64,000 nt of DNA from NCBI RefSeq assembly GCF_009604425.1, contig NZ_WEGI01000004.1, forward strand, positions 310,001-374,000, written 5' to 3'. Made by a program: the position numbers and the translations under genes. How positions within the stretch are numbered: position 1 is the stretch's first letter; each line of letters opens with the position of its first letter. The notes under the pieces are model-generated. The model made no database searches. It saw only the letters and a list, made by a program, of their open reading frames with translations, and was not told the origin of the DNA. The stretch is from Nocardia aurantia (lineage in GTDB: Bacteria > Actinomycetota > Actinomycetes > Mycobacteriales > Mycobacteriaceae). Shown here piece after piece: positions 7,955 to 16,352 of the stretch.

Positions 7955-8667
7955 GACTGGTGCAACCCGCATTCGGTCTTGGCGAGGCCGGCCCAGCGGC
8001 CGCTTCGCGGATCGGCTCCCGGTTCCGGTTTCCGCGTGCACGGAGCGCAACCGATGGACGGATATCCCTCCTCCACCAAGGGATTGACGAGGATGCCGTG
8101 TTCGGCGATGTAGCCGTCCATCTCGTCGTCGGACCAGGCGGCGATCGGGTTGATCTTCACCAGGCCGAAGCCCTCGTCGAAGGAGATCAGGGGAGCGTTG
8201 GCGCGGGTCGGCGCCTCCACCCGGCGGATACCGGTGACCCAGGCGTTGTAGCGGGTCAGCGAATTGCCCAGCGGCACCACCTTGCGCAGCCGGCAGCACT
8301 CGTTCGGCTCGCGCTCGAAGAGGTTGCGGCCCAGCAGCGAATCCTGTTCGGCCACGGTGTGTTCCGGCGTCACGTTGACGATGTTCACGCCGTACACCAG
8401 CTCGGCCGCGTCGCGGGTGCCGATGGTCTCGGCGAAGTGGTAGCCGGTGTCCAGGAACAGGACGTCGACGCCCGCGCGGACCTGCGCGGCCAGATGCACC
8501 AGCACCGCGTCCTGCATGTTCGAGGCGACGATGTAACCCGGGCCGAAGGTTTCGTCGGTCCAGCGCAGCAGGTCGGCCGCGGTGGCGTCCGGACCCAGTC
8601 GCGCCGCACCGTCTTCGGCGATCCGCCGCAGCTCGGACTCGGACAGCTTCTCCAAAGTGGTTGCCAT
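7951..8667 (-). CDS. cysH: adenylylsulfate (APS) reductase
   Basis: A 238-residue PAPS/APS reductase family protein. It has the cysteine pair CCRLRK and the later CAPCTRKPEPG, which together bind a 4Fe-4S cluster and mark the APS-using (assimilatory) type, and the catalytic cysteine in ECGLH at the C-terminus. It reduces APS to sulfite with thioredoxin. This agrees with CysN lacking an APS kinase domain, since PAPS is not needed for this route. ATG 8667 has GGAG eight bases upstream; a longer frame from 8733 overlaps the upstream gene and is less likely. Confidence 0.93.
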   Translation of the reverse strand: MATTLEKLSESELRRIAEDGAARLGPDATAADLLRWTDETFGPGYIVASNMQDAVLVHLAAQVRAGVDVLFLDTGYHFAETIGTRDAAELVYGVNIVNVTPEHTVAEQDSLLGRNLFEREPNECCRLRKVVPLGNSLTRYNAWVTGIRRVEAPTRANAPLISFDEGFGLVKINPIAAWSDDEMDGYIAEHGILVNPLVEEGYPSIGCAPCTRKPEPGADPRSGRWAGLAKTECGLHQS

Positions 8668-8680
8668 GTTCGAAACTCCG

Positions 8681-10483
8681 TTACCGTAGATCTGCTTCGT
8701 CGGTGCGGACGGCCCACTGGGCGAACCGCTCACCGGCGGTCCGGCCCTTGACGAAATTGCGCACGACGCGCTCGATGTAGTCGCCGACCTCGTCGCCGGT
8801 CACCTTGTGCTGACGCAACTTCCGGCCGAAACCGCTGTCGAGGCCGAGGCTGCCCCCGAGGTGAACCTGGAAGCCCTCGATCTGATTCCCGTCGCCGTCG
8901 TCGATCAGCTGGCCCTTGAAGCCGATGTCGGCGATCTGGGACCGGCCGCAGGAGTTCGGGCAGCCGTTGATGTTGATCGTGATCGGCACGTCCAGCTGCG
9001 CATTGATGTCGGCCAGCCGCTGTTCCAGCTCGGGCGCGAGCACCTGCGACCGCTTGCGGGTCTCGGTGTAGGACAGCTTGCAGAACTCGATACCGCTGCA
9101 CGCCAGCAGGTTCCGCCGCCACATCGACGGGCGGGCGTGCAGGCCCAGCGGTTCCAGCTCGGCCATCAGCTGCTCGACCTTGTCGTCGGCGACGTCGAGC
9201 ACGATCAGCTTCTGGTACGGGGTGAACCGGACGCGGCCGGCGCCGGCGCGGTCCATCGCGTCGGCCACCGCGGTCAGCACGGTGCCGGAGACCCGGCCCG
9301 CGATCGGGGTGAAGCCGACGGCGTTGCGCCCGTTGCGAAGTCGCTGCACGCCGACGTGGTCGATCGGCCGCTCCGGCCGCGCGGGCGCCGGGCCGTCGAT
9401 CAGCTTCCGCTTCAGGTACTCGTCCTCCAGCACCTGCCGGAACTTCTCGATGCCCCAGTCCTTGACGAGGAACTTCAGCCGCGCCTTGCTGCGCAGCCGC
9501 CGGTAGCCGTAGTCGCGGAACAGCGCCACGACCGCCTCCCAGACCTCGGGGACCTCGTCTAGCGGCACCCACGCGCCGACGCGCTGCGCCAGCATCGGGT
9601 TGGTGGACAGGCCGCCGCCGACCCAGAGGTCCAGGCCGGGGCCGTGCTCGGGATGCTCCACGCCGACGAAGGCGACGTCGTTGATCTCGTGCACCACGTC
9701 CTGCTGGCCGGAGATCGCGGTCTTGAACTTGCGCGGCAGGTTGGAGTACTCCTTCTTGCCGATGTAGCGGCGCACGATCTCCTCGATCGCCGGGGTGGCG
9801 TCGATGATCTCGTCGAGGGATTCCCCGGCCAGCGGCGAGCCGAGCACGACGCGGGGGCAGTCGCCGCACGCCTCGGTGGTCTGCAGGCCGACGGCCTCGA
9901 TGCGCTTCCAGATCTCCGGGACGTTCTCGATCTCGATCCAGTGGTACTGGACGTTCTCCCGGTCCGACAGGTCCGCGGTGTCGCGGGCGAACTCGGTGGA
10001 GATCGTCCCCAGCGTCCGCAGCTGCTCGGTGTTCAGCGCGCCGCCGTCGCAGCGGATGCGCATCATGAAGTAGCGGGCCTCGAGGATGTCGATGTTGTCG
10101 TCGCCGGTCCAGGTGCCGTCGTAACCCTGCTCACGCTGGGTGTAGAGGCCCCACCAGCGGAACCGGCCGCGCAGATCGGCCTTGTCGATCGAGTCGAAGC
10201 CGCCCGGCGCGTAGATGTTCTCGATGCGGGCGCGGACGTTGAGCGGGTTGTCGTCCTTCTTGCTCTGCTCGTTGGGATTCAGCGGCTCCCGGTAACCCAG
10301 GCCCCACTGTCCCTCCGACTTGCGGCGTACCGGTTTGCTCGCGGTGCGCTGGCGTGGCCCGGAGACCTCCTCGCGCGGGCGGGCCCGGCGTTCCCGGGCG
10401 GCGGCGGCACGCTCCCGCGCGGCATGCTCGCGCGCGCTGTTCACGGATTCTGGTGTGGGACCGGCGTCGGTGCTCGACGTCAT
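8681..10483 (-). CDS. sir: ferredoxin-dependent sulfite (or nitrite) reductase
   Basis: A 600-residue siroheme/4Fe-4S reductase of the NirA/SirA type. Cluster and siroheme ligands are the CSGIEFC (CX5C) and CPNSCGR (CX3C) motifs in the C-terminal half; duplicated ferredoxin-like nitrite/sulfite reductase domains precede each half. A cysteine in ACGDCPR near a WGLYTQR tyrosine recalls the Tyr-Cys pair of the mycobacterial enzyme. The first 70 residues are a charged Arg/Ala/Glu-rich extension. Position at the head of the cys operon indicates sulfite as substrate. ATG 10483 has GGAG seven bases upstream. Confidence 0.93.
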   Translation of the reverse strand: MTSSTDAGPTPESVNSAREHAARERAAAARERRARPREEVSGPRQRTASKPVRRKSEGQWGLGYREPLNPNEQSKKDDNPLNVRARIENIYAPGGFDSIDKADLRGRFRWWGLYTQREQGYDGTWTGDDNIDILEARYFMMRIRCDGGALNTEQLRTLGTISTEFARDTADLSDRENVQYHWIEIENVPEIWKRIEAVGLQTTEACGDCPRVVLGSPLAGESLDEIIDATPAIEEIVRRYIGKKEYSNLPRKFKTAISGQQDVVHEINDVAFVGVEHPEHGPGLDLWVGGGLSTNPMLAQRVGAWVPLDEVPEVWEAVVALFRDYGYRRLRSKARLKFLVKDWGIEKFRQVLEDEYLKRKLIDGPAPARPERPIDHVGVQRLRNGRNAVGFTPIAGRVSGTVLTAVADAMDRAGAGRVRFTPYQKLIVLDVADDKVEQLMAELEPLGLHARPSMWRRNLLACSGIEFCKLSYTETRKRSQVLAPELEQRLADINAQLDVPITININGCPNSCGRSQIADIGFKGQLIDDGDGNQIEGFQVHLGGSLGLDSGFGRKLRQHKVTGDEVGDYIERVVRNFVKGRTAGERFAQWAVRTDEADLR

Positions 10484-10603
10484 AGGGTCGCTCCTGCGAT
10501 GTGGATCAGGCCTGACGACAGGGGGGAGGGGCTGGCTCACGCCTGGCGGTGACACGGCCGGGGAGTGTGGCGCCGGAAAGAGGGCACCGGAAGAAAGGCC
10601 GGA
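10484..10603 (-). promoter_or_regulatory. candidate attenuator between cysteine leader peptide and sir
   Basis: On the minus strand a pyrimidine-rich tract with CCCCTCCCCCC (complement of 10520-10532) lies 26 bases before the sir Shine-Dalgarno GGAG (complement of 10491-10494), so the ribosome site can be sequestered by pairing CUCC with GGAG. A 10-bp palindrome TCAGGCCTGA sits at 10506-10515 between them, and further GGCC/CCGG inverted elements follow the leader peptide stop. This layout fits RBS sequestration controlled by ribosome position on the upstream leader peptide. The structures were inferred by eye only. Confidence 0.45.
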
Positions 10604-10696
10604 CTACCGGAGGCGATCCGGCAGACAGCAGGCGCTGCAGACACGCTTGTAGTCGACGTGGCGACGTGCCACCAGTCGGACTCCAAGTTCGGTCAT
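10604..10696 (-). CDS. cysteine-containing leader peptide (attenuation uORF)
   Basis: A 30-codon frame not long enough for usual gene finders. It begins MTELGVRLVARRHVDYKR and contains three cysteines (C20, C23, C24) in VCSACC, then ends LPDRLR. It lies 120 bases upstream of sir, reads in the same direction, and matches the pattern of the conserved actinobacterial polycysteine leader peptides reported to attenuate sulfur assimilation operons in mycobacteria. Ribosome stalling at the Cys codons when Cys-tRNA is scarce would change folding of the downstream leader and raise operon expression. A CACAAT hexamer seven bases before the ATG suggests a leaderless transcript. Confidence 0.75.
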   Translation of the reverse strand: MTELGVRLVARRHVDYKRVCSACCLPDRLR

Positions 10697-10703
10697 GGTG
10701 CCT

Positions 10704-10709
10704 ATTGTG
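10704..10709 (-). promoter_or_regulatory. -10 element for leaderless cys leader transcript
   Basis: Minus-strand CACAAT is followed by seven bases and the ATG of the leader peptide at 10696. The distance fits a -10 box with transcription starting at the A of the ATG. No convincing -35 is seen. Confidence 0.4.
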
Positions 10710-10973
10710 CCATGTGAACAGGGTCTTTCCGACCGGGGGTCCATATTTTCCTTCAATTCGGGGGAAATCCCCTGGACGAGCGTCCCAAATTGTGAGATCG
10801 GTCATATGACGACCGTCCGGTTGCCGTCTTACGCCGTCGAACGGACATACCCGGCGGGGCTGTCGGGCGGCGGCGACGCGCCGGGGCGTCACACCCCGTC
10901 GCCGGGCGCGCCGTTGTGCGGCGGGAATCCGCCCCTGCGCGGAACCCGACCGGCGACCGTTCACACTGGTGGG

Positions 10974-12194
10974 GTGAGTTCGCTGACCCCGCTACCGGCC
11001 GCCGCCGCGCCGGCCACCGAGGCGCTCGAACCGGTGTTGCGTGATTTCGGCACCGGGCCGTTCGGTATCTACGTGCACGTACCCTTCTGCGCGACCCGGT
11101 GCGGCTACTGCGACTTCAACACCTACACCGCCGGTGAACTGGGCAGTTCGGCCTCACCGCAATCCTGGCTGGCTGCCCTTCGTGGCGAGTTGTCCACCGC
11201 CGCAGAGCTTTTCGCGGAACTGCCGAGCCCGCAGCCGGAGGTGTCGACGATCTTCGTCGGCGGCGGCACGCCCTCGCTGCTCGGCGGCGACGGCCTGGCC
11301 GAGGTGCTGGCCGCGATCCGCGCGCACTTCCCGCTCGCCGCGGACGCCGAGGTGTCCACGGAATCGAATCCGGAATCCACCTCGCCGGCGTTCTTCGAGC
11401 GACTGCGCGCCGCGGGCTTCACCCGGGTGTCGCTGGGCATGCAGTCCGCCGCGGAGCACGTGCTGCGCGTGCTGGATCGCACCCACACCCCGGGCCGGGC
11501 CGTCGCGGCGGCCGGGGAGGCGCGGGCCGCCGGATTCGAGCACGTCAACCTCGACCTCATCTACGGCACCCCCGGCGAGACCGACGCCGACCTGGACGCG
11601 TCACTGGACGCGGCGCTGGCCGCGGGCGTCGACCACGTGTCGGCCTATTCCCTGATCGTCGAGGACGGCACCGCGCTGGCCCGCAAGGTCCGCCGCGGCG
11701 ACCTGCCCGCCCCGGACGACGACGTGCTCGCCGCCCGCTACGAGCTGATCGACCGCCGGCTGTCCGCGGCGGGCCTCGAGTGGTACGAGGTCTCCAACTG
11801 GGCCGCGGGCCCGGACGCGCGCTGCCGGCACAACCTCGGTTACTGGGACGGCGGCGACTGGCTCGGGGCGGGGCCGGGTGCGCACAGTCATCTCGGCGGG
11901 GTGCGGTGGTGGAACGTGAAGCATCCCGCCCGATACGCCGATCGGGTCGGCGCGGGAGGCTTGCCGGCGGCGGGCTGGGAGACCCTCGGCGCCGGCGAAC
12001 GCTACCTGGAACGCGTCATGCTGACGGTCCGGTTGCGCAGCGGACTGCCGCTGGCGGATCTGGATCCCGCCGGGCGCACCGCCGCCGAGCAGGTCGTCGC
12101 CGACGGCCTGGCCACGCTGACCGGCGAGCGCCTGGTCCTGACCGACCGCGGCCGGCTGCTCGCCGACGCCGTGGTCCGCACGTTGCTGACATGA
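10974..12194 (+). CDS. hemW: radical SAM heme chaperone HemW
   Basis: A 406-residue HemN-like radical SAM protein. The cluster motif is CATRCGYC (C39, C43, C46) in HVPFCATRCGYCDF, and the spacing CX3CX2C is intact. GGGTPSLL, TESNPE and GMQS segments are typical of the family, and HNLGYWDGGDWLG precedes the HemN C-terminal domain. Shorter than true oxygen-independent coproporphyrinogen oxidase and lacking its N-terminal extension, so a heme-delivery chaperone role is more likely than HemN enzymatic activity. GTG 10974 is used; upstream in-frame codons overlap the cys promoter region. Divergent from the sulfur operon. Confidence 0.9.
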   Translation: MSSLTPLPAAAAPATEALEPVLRDFGTGPFGIYVHVPFCATRCGYCDFNTYTAGELGSSASPQSWLAALRGELSTAAELFAELPSPQPEVSTIFVGGGTPSLLGGDGLAEVLAAIRAHFPLAADAEVSTESNPESTSPAFFERLRAAGFTRVSLGMQSAAEHVLRVLDRTHTPGRAVAAAGEARAAGFEHVNLDLIYGTPGETDADLDASLDAALAAGVDHVSAYSLIVEDGTALARKVRRGDLPAPDDDVLAARYELIDRRLSAAGLEWYEVSNWAAGPDARCRHNLGYWDGGDWLGAGPGAHSHLGGVRWWNVKHPARYADRVGAGGLPAAGWETLGAGERYLERVMLTVRLRSGLPLADLDPAGRTAAEQVVADGLATLTGERLVLTDRGRLLADAVVRTLLT

Positions 12195-12342
12195 CGCCGA
12201 GGAGGGAAACGATTCGTGAATTCGCTGTCGGGCGATGATCTCCGCGCGCGATTGTTCGCGCAGCTGGATCGGGGTGCGCGAGGTATCGGCGCGCCGCCAT
12301 TTAAACTGGATTTCGGATGAACCCGGGAATCCGTGTCAACCA

Positions 12343-12462
12343 CTCGCGCAGCGAGGATGTCGACGACTCGTACAGCGAGGATGCCGGCGCCTCGCTCGGC
12401 GAGGATGTGGACGACTCGTACAGCGAGGATGTCCACGGCTCACTTCGCGAGGATGTCGACCG
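12343..12462. repeat. five 24-bp tandem repeats just upstream of hrcA
   Basis: Five units of exactly 24 bp start at 12343, 12367, 12391, 12415 and 12439. The core is CTCGTACAGCGAGGATGT plus six variable bases. Because 24 is a multiple of 3 the array is open in frame with hrcA and would encode an acidic SYSEDVDD-type octapeptide repeat if translation began at ATG 12317. The strong ribosome site at the real hrcA start argues that it is normally untranslated leader. The remaining 12195-12514 interval shows no gene. Confidence 0.85.
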
Positions 12463-12514
12463 CTCGCGCGTGGACGCGGGCGCGGGGATTGAGGCGAACG
12501 AGGAGGTGGGGCCC

Positions 12515-13546
12515 ATGTCGAGTACCGAGCAACGGCGACTCGAGGTCCTGCGCGCGATCGTCGCGGACTATATCGCGACCAAGGAGCCGATCGGCTCGAA
12601 GAGCCTGGTGGATCGGCACAATCTCGGCGTGTCCAGCGCCACGGTCCGCAACGACATGGCGGTGCTCGAGGCCGAGGGCTACATCACCCAGCCGCACACC
12701 AGCTCCGGCCGCATCCCCACCGACAAGGGCTATCGCCAGTTCGTCGACAACATCTCGGAGGTCAAGCCGCTGTCGGTGGCCGAACGGCGCGCCATCCTCG
12801 ACTTCCTCGAGAGCGGCGTCGACCTGGACGACGTGCTGCGCCGCGCGGTCCGGTTGCTGGCCCAGCTGACCCGGCAGGTCGCCATGGTGCAGTACCCCAC
12901 GGTCTCGGCGTCCACGGTCCGCCACCTCGAGGTGGTCGCGCTGAACCCGGCCCGGTTGCTGCTGGTGGTCATCACCGACACCGGCCGCGTCGATCAGCGG
13001 CTGGTCGACCTGGGCGCGATCATCGACGACGACGATCTCGCCGTATTGCGCGCGATGCTGGGGTCGGCGATGGACGGTAAGCGGCTCGCGGTCGCGTCCA
13101 AGATGGTGGCCGAGTTGCCCGATCGCTCGCCCAGCCGACTGCGCGACGTGCTGATCCGGGTGTCCACCGTGCTGGTCGAGACGCTGGTCGAACATCCCGA
13201 GGAGCGGCTGGTGCTGGGCGGCACCGCCAATCTGACCCGCAACGGCGGCGATTTCGGTTTCCCCGGATCGCTGCGCGCGGTCCTGGAGGCGCTGGAGGAG
13301 CAGGTGGTGGTGCTGAAGCTGCTGGCCGCCGCGCAGCATCCGGGCACCGTGACGGTACAGATCGGCGAGGAGACCAAGGTCGAGCAGATGCGCGGCACCT
13401 CGGTGGTGTCGACCGGGTACGGTGTGCCCGGTACCGTGCTCGGAGCCATGGGGGTGCTCGGCCCGACCCGCATGGACTACCCCGGATCGATCGCGTCGGT
13501 CGCCGCGGTGGCGAGGTACATCGGTGAGGTGCTGGCCGAACGATGA
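12515..13546 (+). CDS. hrcA: heat-inducible transcription repressor HrcA
   Basis: A 343-residue HrcA, the usual length for actinobacteria. The N-terminal winged helix is [20 protein letters not shown] and [20 protein letters not shown]; the [10 protein letters not shown] signature follows. HrcA represses groESL/dnaK class genes by binding CIRCE and is helped by GroEL. GAGGAGG nine bases upstream fixes ATG 12515 as the main start, although the frame is open back to 12317 through the 24-bp repeats. It lies directly upstream of dnaJ2, as in mycobacteria. I did not find a CIRCE element here. Confidence 0.95.
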   Translation: MSSTEQRRLEVLRAIVADYIATKEPIGSKSLVDRHNLGVSSATVRNDMAVLEAEGYITQPHTSSGRIPTDKGYRQFVDNISEVKPLSVAERRAILDFLESGVDLDDVLRRAVRLLAQLTRQVAMVQYPTVSASTVRHLEVVALNPARLLLVVITDTGRVDQRLVDLGAIIDDDDLAVLRAMLGSAMDGKRLAVASKMVAELPDRSPSRLRDVLIRVSTVLVETLVEHPEERLVLGGTANLTRNGGDFGFPGSLRAVLEALEEQVVVLKLLAAAQHPGTVTVQIGEETKVEQMRGTSVVSTGYGVPGTVLGAMGVLGPTRMDYPGSIASVAAVARYIGEVLAER

Positions 13547-13622
13547 ACGTACTGCGGCACGACAGGGCAGCTGGGACGCGAATCAGCTGCGGCACATATT
13601 CGGAACAGGACTAGAGACTCAC

Positions 13623-14774
13623 GTGGCACGGGACTACTACGCAATTCTCGGCGTCGGACGCACCGCGACCGACCAGGAGATCAAGCGCGCCTACCGGCGG
13701 CTGGCGCGGGAACTGCACCCCGACGTCAACCCCGACCCGGAAGCGCAGGAGAAGTTCCGCGACGTCTCCGCCGCCTACGAGGTGCTGAGCGACCCGGAGA
13801 AGCGGCGCATCGTCGACATGGGCGGCGATCCGCTGAGCGCCGCCACGGCCGGCGGGTTCAGCGGCGCCGGATTCGGCGGTCTGGGCGACGTGTTCGAGGC
13901 GTTCTTCGGCGGCATGAACACCGGCGGCGCCCCGCGCGGCAAACCGCGCGGCCGGGTGCAGCCCGGCGCGGATTCGCTGCTGCGGACTCGGCTTTCGCTG
14001 GCCGAGTGCGCGGTCGGCGTCACCAAGCATCTGACCGTCGACACGGCCGTGCTGTGCGACGTGTGCCAGGGCGCGGGTACCAACGGCAACTCCAAGCCGG
14101 TGCGCTGCGAGACCTGTGGCGGCGCCGGCGAGGTGCAGACGGTGCAGCGCTCCTTCCTCGGCCAGGTGATGACCTCACGGCCGTGCCCCACCTGTCGCGG
14201 TGCGGGTGAGACGATTCCGGATCCGTGCCGCAAGTGCGGTGGCGACGGCCGGGTGCGGGCCCGCCGCGAGATCGCCGCGCCCATTCCGGCCGGTGTCGCG
14301 AACGGCATGCGGGTGCGGCTGGCCGCGCAGGGCGAGGTCGGGCCGGGCGGCGGTCCCGCCGGTGACCTGTACGTCGAGATCGTCGAGCAGCCGCACGACA
14401 CGTTCGTCCGCGACAGCGACGATCTGCACTGCACGGTCCGCGTTCCCATGGTCGACGCCGCGCTGGGCACCACCGTCGTGGTCGACACCATCCTCGACGG
14501 CCCCACCGAACTGACCATCCCGCCGGGCACCCAGCCGGGCGAGGTGTCGGTGCTGCGCGGCCACGGCATGCCCAAGCTGCGTTCCACCTCGCGCGGCGAC
14601 CTGCTGGCCCACCTCGACATCGTGGTGCCGGCCAAACTCGACGCCAAACAGGTCGACCTGCTGCGCAAGTACAAGGCGCTGCGCAACGGTGAGCGCTCCG
14701 AGGTGTTGACGGCCGGATCGGAACACAACAGCGGCCTGTTCGCGCGCCTGCGCGCGTCCTTCAGCGGCCGCTGA
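13623..14774 (+). CDS. dnaJ2: chaperone DnaJ (DnaJ2)
   Basis: A 383-residue type I J-protein. J domain at residues 1-65 with HPD in [11 protein letters not shown], Gly/Phe-rich linker [19 protein letters not shown], then four CxxCxGxG zinc repeats starting [24 protein letters not shown] and CRKCGGDG, and the C-terminal substrate domains. It stimulates DnaK ATPase and delivers clients. GTG 13623 starts the [11 protein letters not shown] core. It follows hrcA by 76 bp and precedes rsmE by 7 bp, so the three are likely co-transcribed. Confidence 0.95.
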   Translation: MARDYYAILGVGRTATDQEIKRAYRRLARELHPDVNPDPEAQEKFRDVSAAYEVLSDPEKRRIVDMGGDPLSAATAGGFSGAGFGGLGDVFEAFFGGMNTGGAPRGKPRGRVQPGADSLLRTRLSLAECAVGVTKHLTVDTAVLCDVCQGAGTNGNSKPVRCETCGGAGEVQTVQRSFLGQVMTSRPCPTCRGAGETIPDPCRKCGGDGRVRARREIAAPIPAGVANGMRVRLAAQGEVGPGGGPAGDLYVEIVEQPHDTFVRDSDDLHCTVRVPMVDAALGTTVVVDTILDGPTELTIPPGTQPGEVSVLRGHGMPKLRSTSRGDLLAHLDIVVPAKLDAKQVDLLRKYKALRNGERSEVLTAGSEHNSGLFARLRASFSGR

Positions 14775-14781
14775 AACATCC

Positions 14782-15522
14782 GTGGCCGCAACGGTTTTCT
14801 ACCTCGACGAGATTCCGGAGCCCGGTGGGGTAGCGGTGCTGGACGGCCCGGAGGGCCGGCACGCCGCGACCGTGCGGCGCATCCGGGTCGGCGAGCCGAT
14901 CACGCTGTCCGACGGCGCGGGCCTGCTCGCGGAGTCCGAGGTGATCGCCACCGGCAAGGACCGGCTGGACCTGCGGGTGTCGAATCGTGTTGTCGCCGAA
15001 CGGGTCACACCACCGGTAACGATCGTGCAGGCCCTGCCGAAATCGGACCGCTCGGAACTGGCCGTGGAACTGATGACCGAGGCCGGCGCCGACACGATCG
15101 TGCCGTGGCAGGCCGCCCGATGTGTCGCCGACTGGGAACGCAAGGCGGACAAGGGCGTCGAGAAATGGCGGGCCGCGGCCCGCGCGGCCGCCCGGCAATC
15201 CCGCCGCCCATACATCCCCGGCGTGACCGGTCTGCATCGGACCGCGGACGTCGTGACGCTGATCCGTGCGACCGTGGCGGACGGCGGCACGGCCGCCGCC
15301 CTGCACGAATCCGGTGCGGGCCGGTTCACGGACCTGCCGTTGGCCACGGCCGCCGGCATCGTCCTGATCGTGGGCCCCGAAGGCGGCCTGGACGACTCCG
15401 AGATCACCGCCTTCGGCGAGGCCGGAGCGCATGCGGTCCTGCTGGGCCCGACCGTCCTGCGCACCTCCACGGCGGCCGCGGTCGCCCTGGGCGCGCTCGG
15501 TGCGCTGACCGCTCGCTGGTAG
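14782..15522 (+). CDS. rsmE: 16S rRNA (uracil(1498)-N3)-methyltransferase
   Basis: A 246-residue SPOUT-class RNA methyltransferase. The N-terminal PUA-like part contains HAATVRRIRVGEPI, the middle QALPKSDRSELAVELMTEAG, and the SAM-binding trefoil knot carries IVGPEGGLDDSEI and LGPTVLRTSTA, both family signatures. It methylates U1498 in the decoding region of the 30S subunit. GTG 14782 lies seven bases after the dnaJ2 stop, indicating operon membership. The synteny hrcA-dnaJ2-rsmE is conserved in mycobacteria. Confidence 0.94.
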   Translation: MAATVFYLDEIPEPGGVAVLDGPEGRHAATVRRIRVGEPITLSDGAGLLAESEVIATGKDRLDLRVSNRVVAERVTPPVTIVQALPKSDRSELAVELMTEAGADTIVPWQAARCVADWERKADKGVEKWRAAARAAARQSRRPYIPGVTGLHRTADVVTLIRATVADGGTAAALHESGAGRFTDLPLATAAGIVLIVGPEGGLDDSEITAFGEAGAHAVLLGPTVLRTSTAAAVALGALGALTARW

Positions 15523-15801
15523 GGGGCGCGACGCGCGCGTTGCGGACTTCCGTCACCTCACCCGCGCGCGGTGTCGACCGTCACCGACGGCTCAGGTGTG
15601 CTGCGCCGGGCGATCGGTGCCGATGATCACGTGGCCGGTCGCACCGAGATGTCCGTCGGCGCCGCGCCGCAACGACATCGTCCGGCGCAAGCGTCGGGGC
15701 CGATCGAGTCGAGAAGCGGCCGATCGAATGCGGGTGCCGGGTCGGCCGACCTGTTCCCCGCGGGCGAACGGCGATTCGCCGCTCACCTGCTCCAGGTCGG
15801 C

Positions 15802-16224
15802 TCAGCGCTGCGGGTACGGGTACGGCGGTTGTTGCTGCTGCTGATAAGGCTGTTGCTGTTGCGGGTAGCCCGGTGACGGGTACGGCTGCTGCTGGGGCAT
15901 CGGCTGCTGCAGCGGCAGATTCGGCTGCGACATCGCAGGGGCCGGTGCGCCCCACTGCTGCTGGGGCGCCTGCTGCTGCGGCGGCACGCCCTGCGCCAGC
16001 GCCAGCATTTCCGGCACGCGCTCCTTCGGGACGTCCGAGCCGGCGCCGCAGAACGTGCACTGCAGGGTGTGCTTGGTGCTCAGCGGAATCAGCGGGATGA
16101 AGAACAGAGTGAACCAGGTGACGACCTTGCGCAGCGTGTGCGCCGACGGATTGTGACAGTTGCCGCACACCAGAGTGATGATGGCCAGTTGCGTGACGCT
16201 GCGGCGCCAGCCCCAGATGAGCAT
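15802..16224 (-). CDS. zinc-ribbon membrane-anchored protein with Gln/Pro-rich tail
   Basis: A 140-residue protein. Residues about 1-60 hold a zinc-ribbon built from VCGNCHNPSAHT and LQCTFCGAG, flanking a hydrophobic segment WFTLFFIPLIPLS that could span or touch the membrane. The last 65 residues are low complexity with QQQ, PYP and PQQQ runs. Similar small zinc-ribbon proteins are widespread in actinobacteria with no assigned function. ATG 16224 is divergent from the LCP gene at 16353. The 279 bp on its 3' side (15523-15801) shows no gene. Confidence 0.75.
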   Translation of the reverse strand: MLIWGWRRSVTQLAIITLVCGNCHNPSAHTLRKVVTWFTLFFIPLIPLSTKHTLQCTFCGAGSDVPKERVPEMLALAQGVPPQQQAPQQQWGAPAPAMSQPNLPLQQPMPQQQPYPSPGYPQQQQPYQQQQQPPYPYPQR

Positions 16225-16352
16225 GGAGAACCCCCGATAGGTTGCAAGTTGACCGGCCGGACTGTACTCGCGCCGTAGCAGTAGTGCCAGTGCCGGGAAC
16301 GGTCCATACGGCCCCGGGTGCGGTGGTGACGGGCCACACAGCGCGCGGCACG

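Noticed and set aside
16242..16352. Longer LCP start from 16242
   Set aside because: It would overlap the divergent zinc-ribbon gene's promoter and adds non-conserved residues; ATG 16353 or 16383 fits better.
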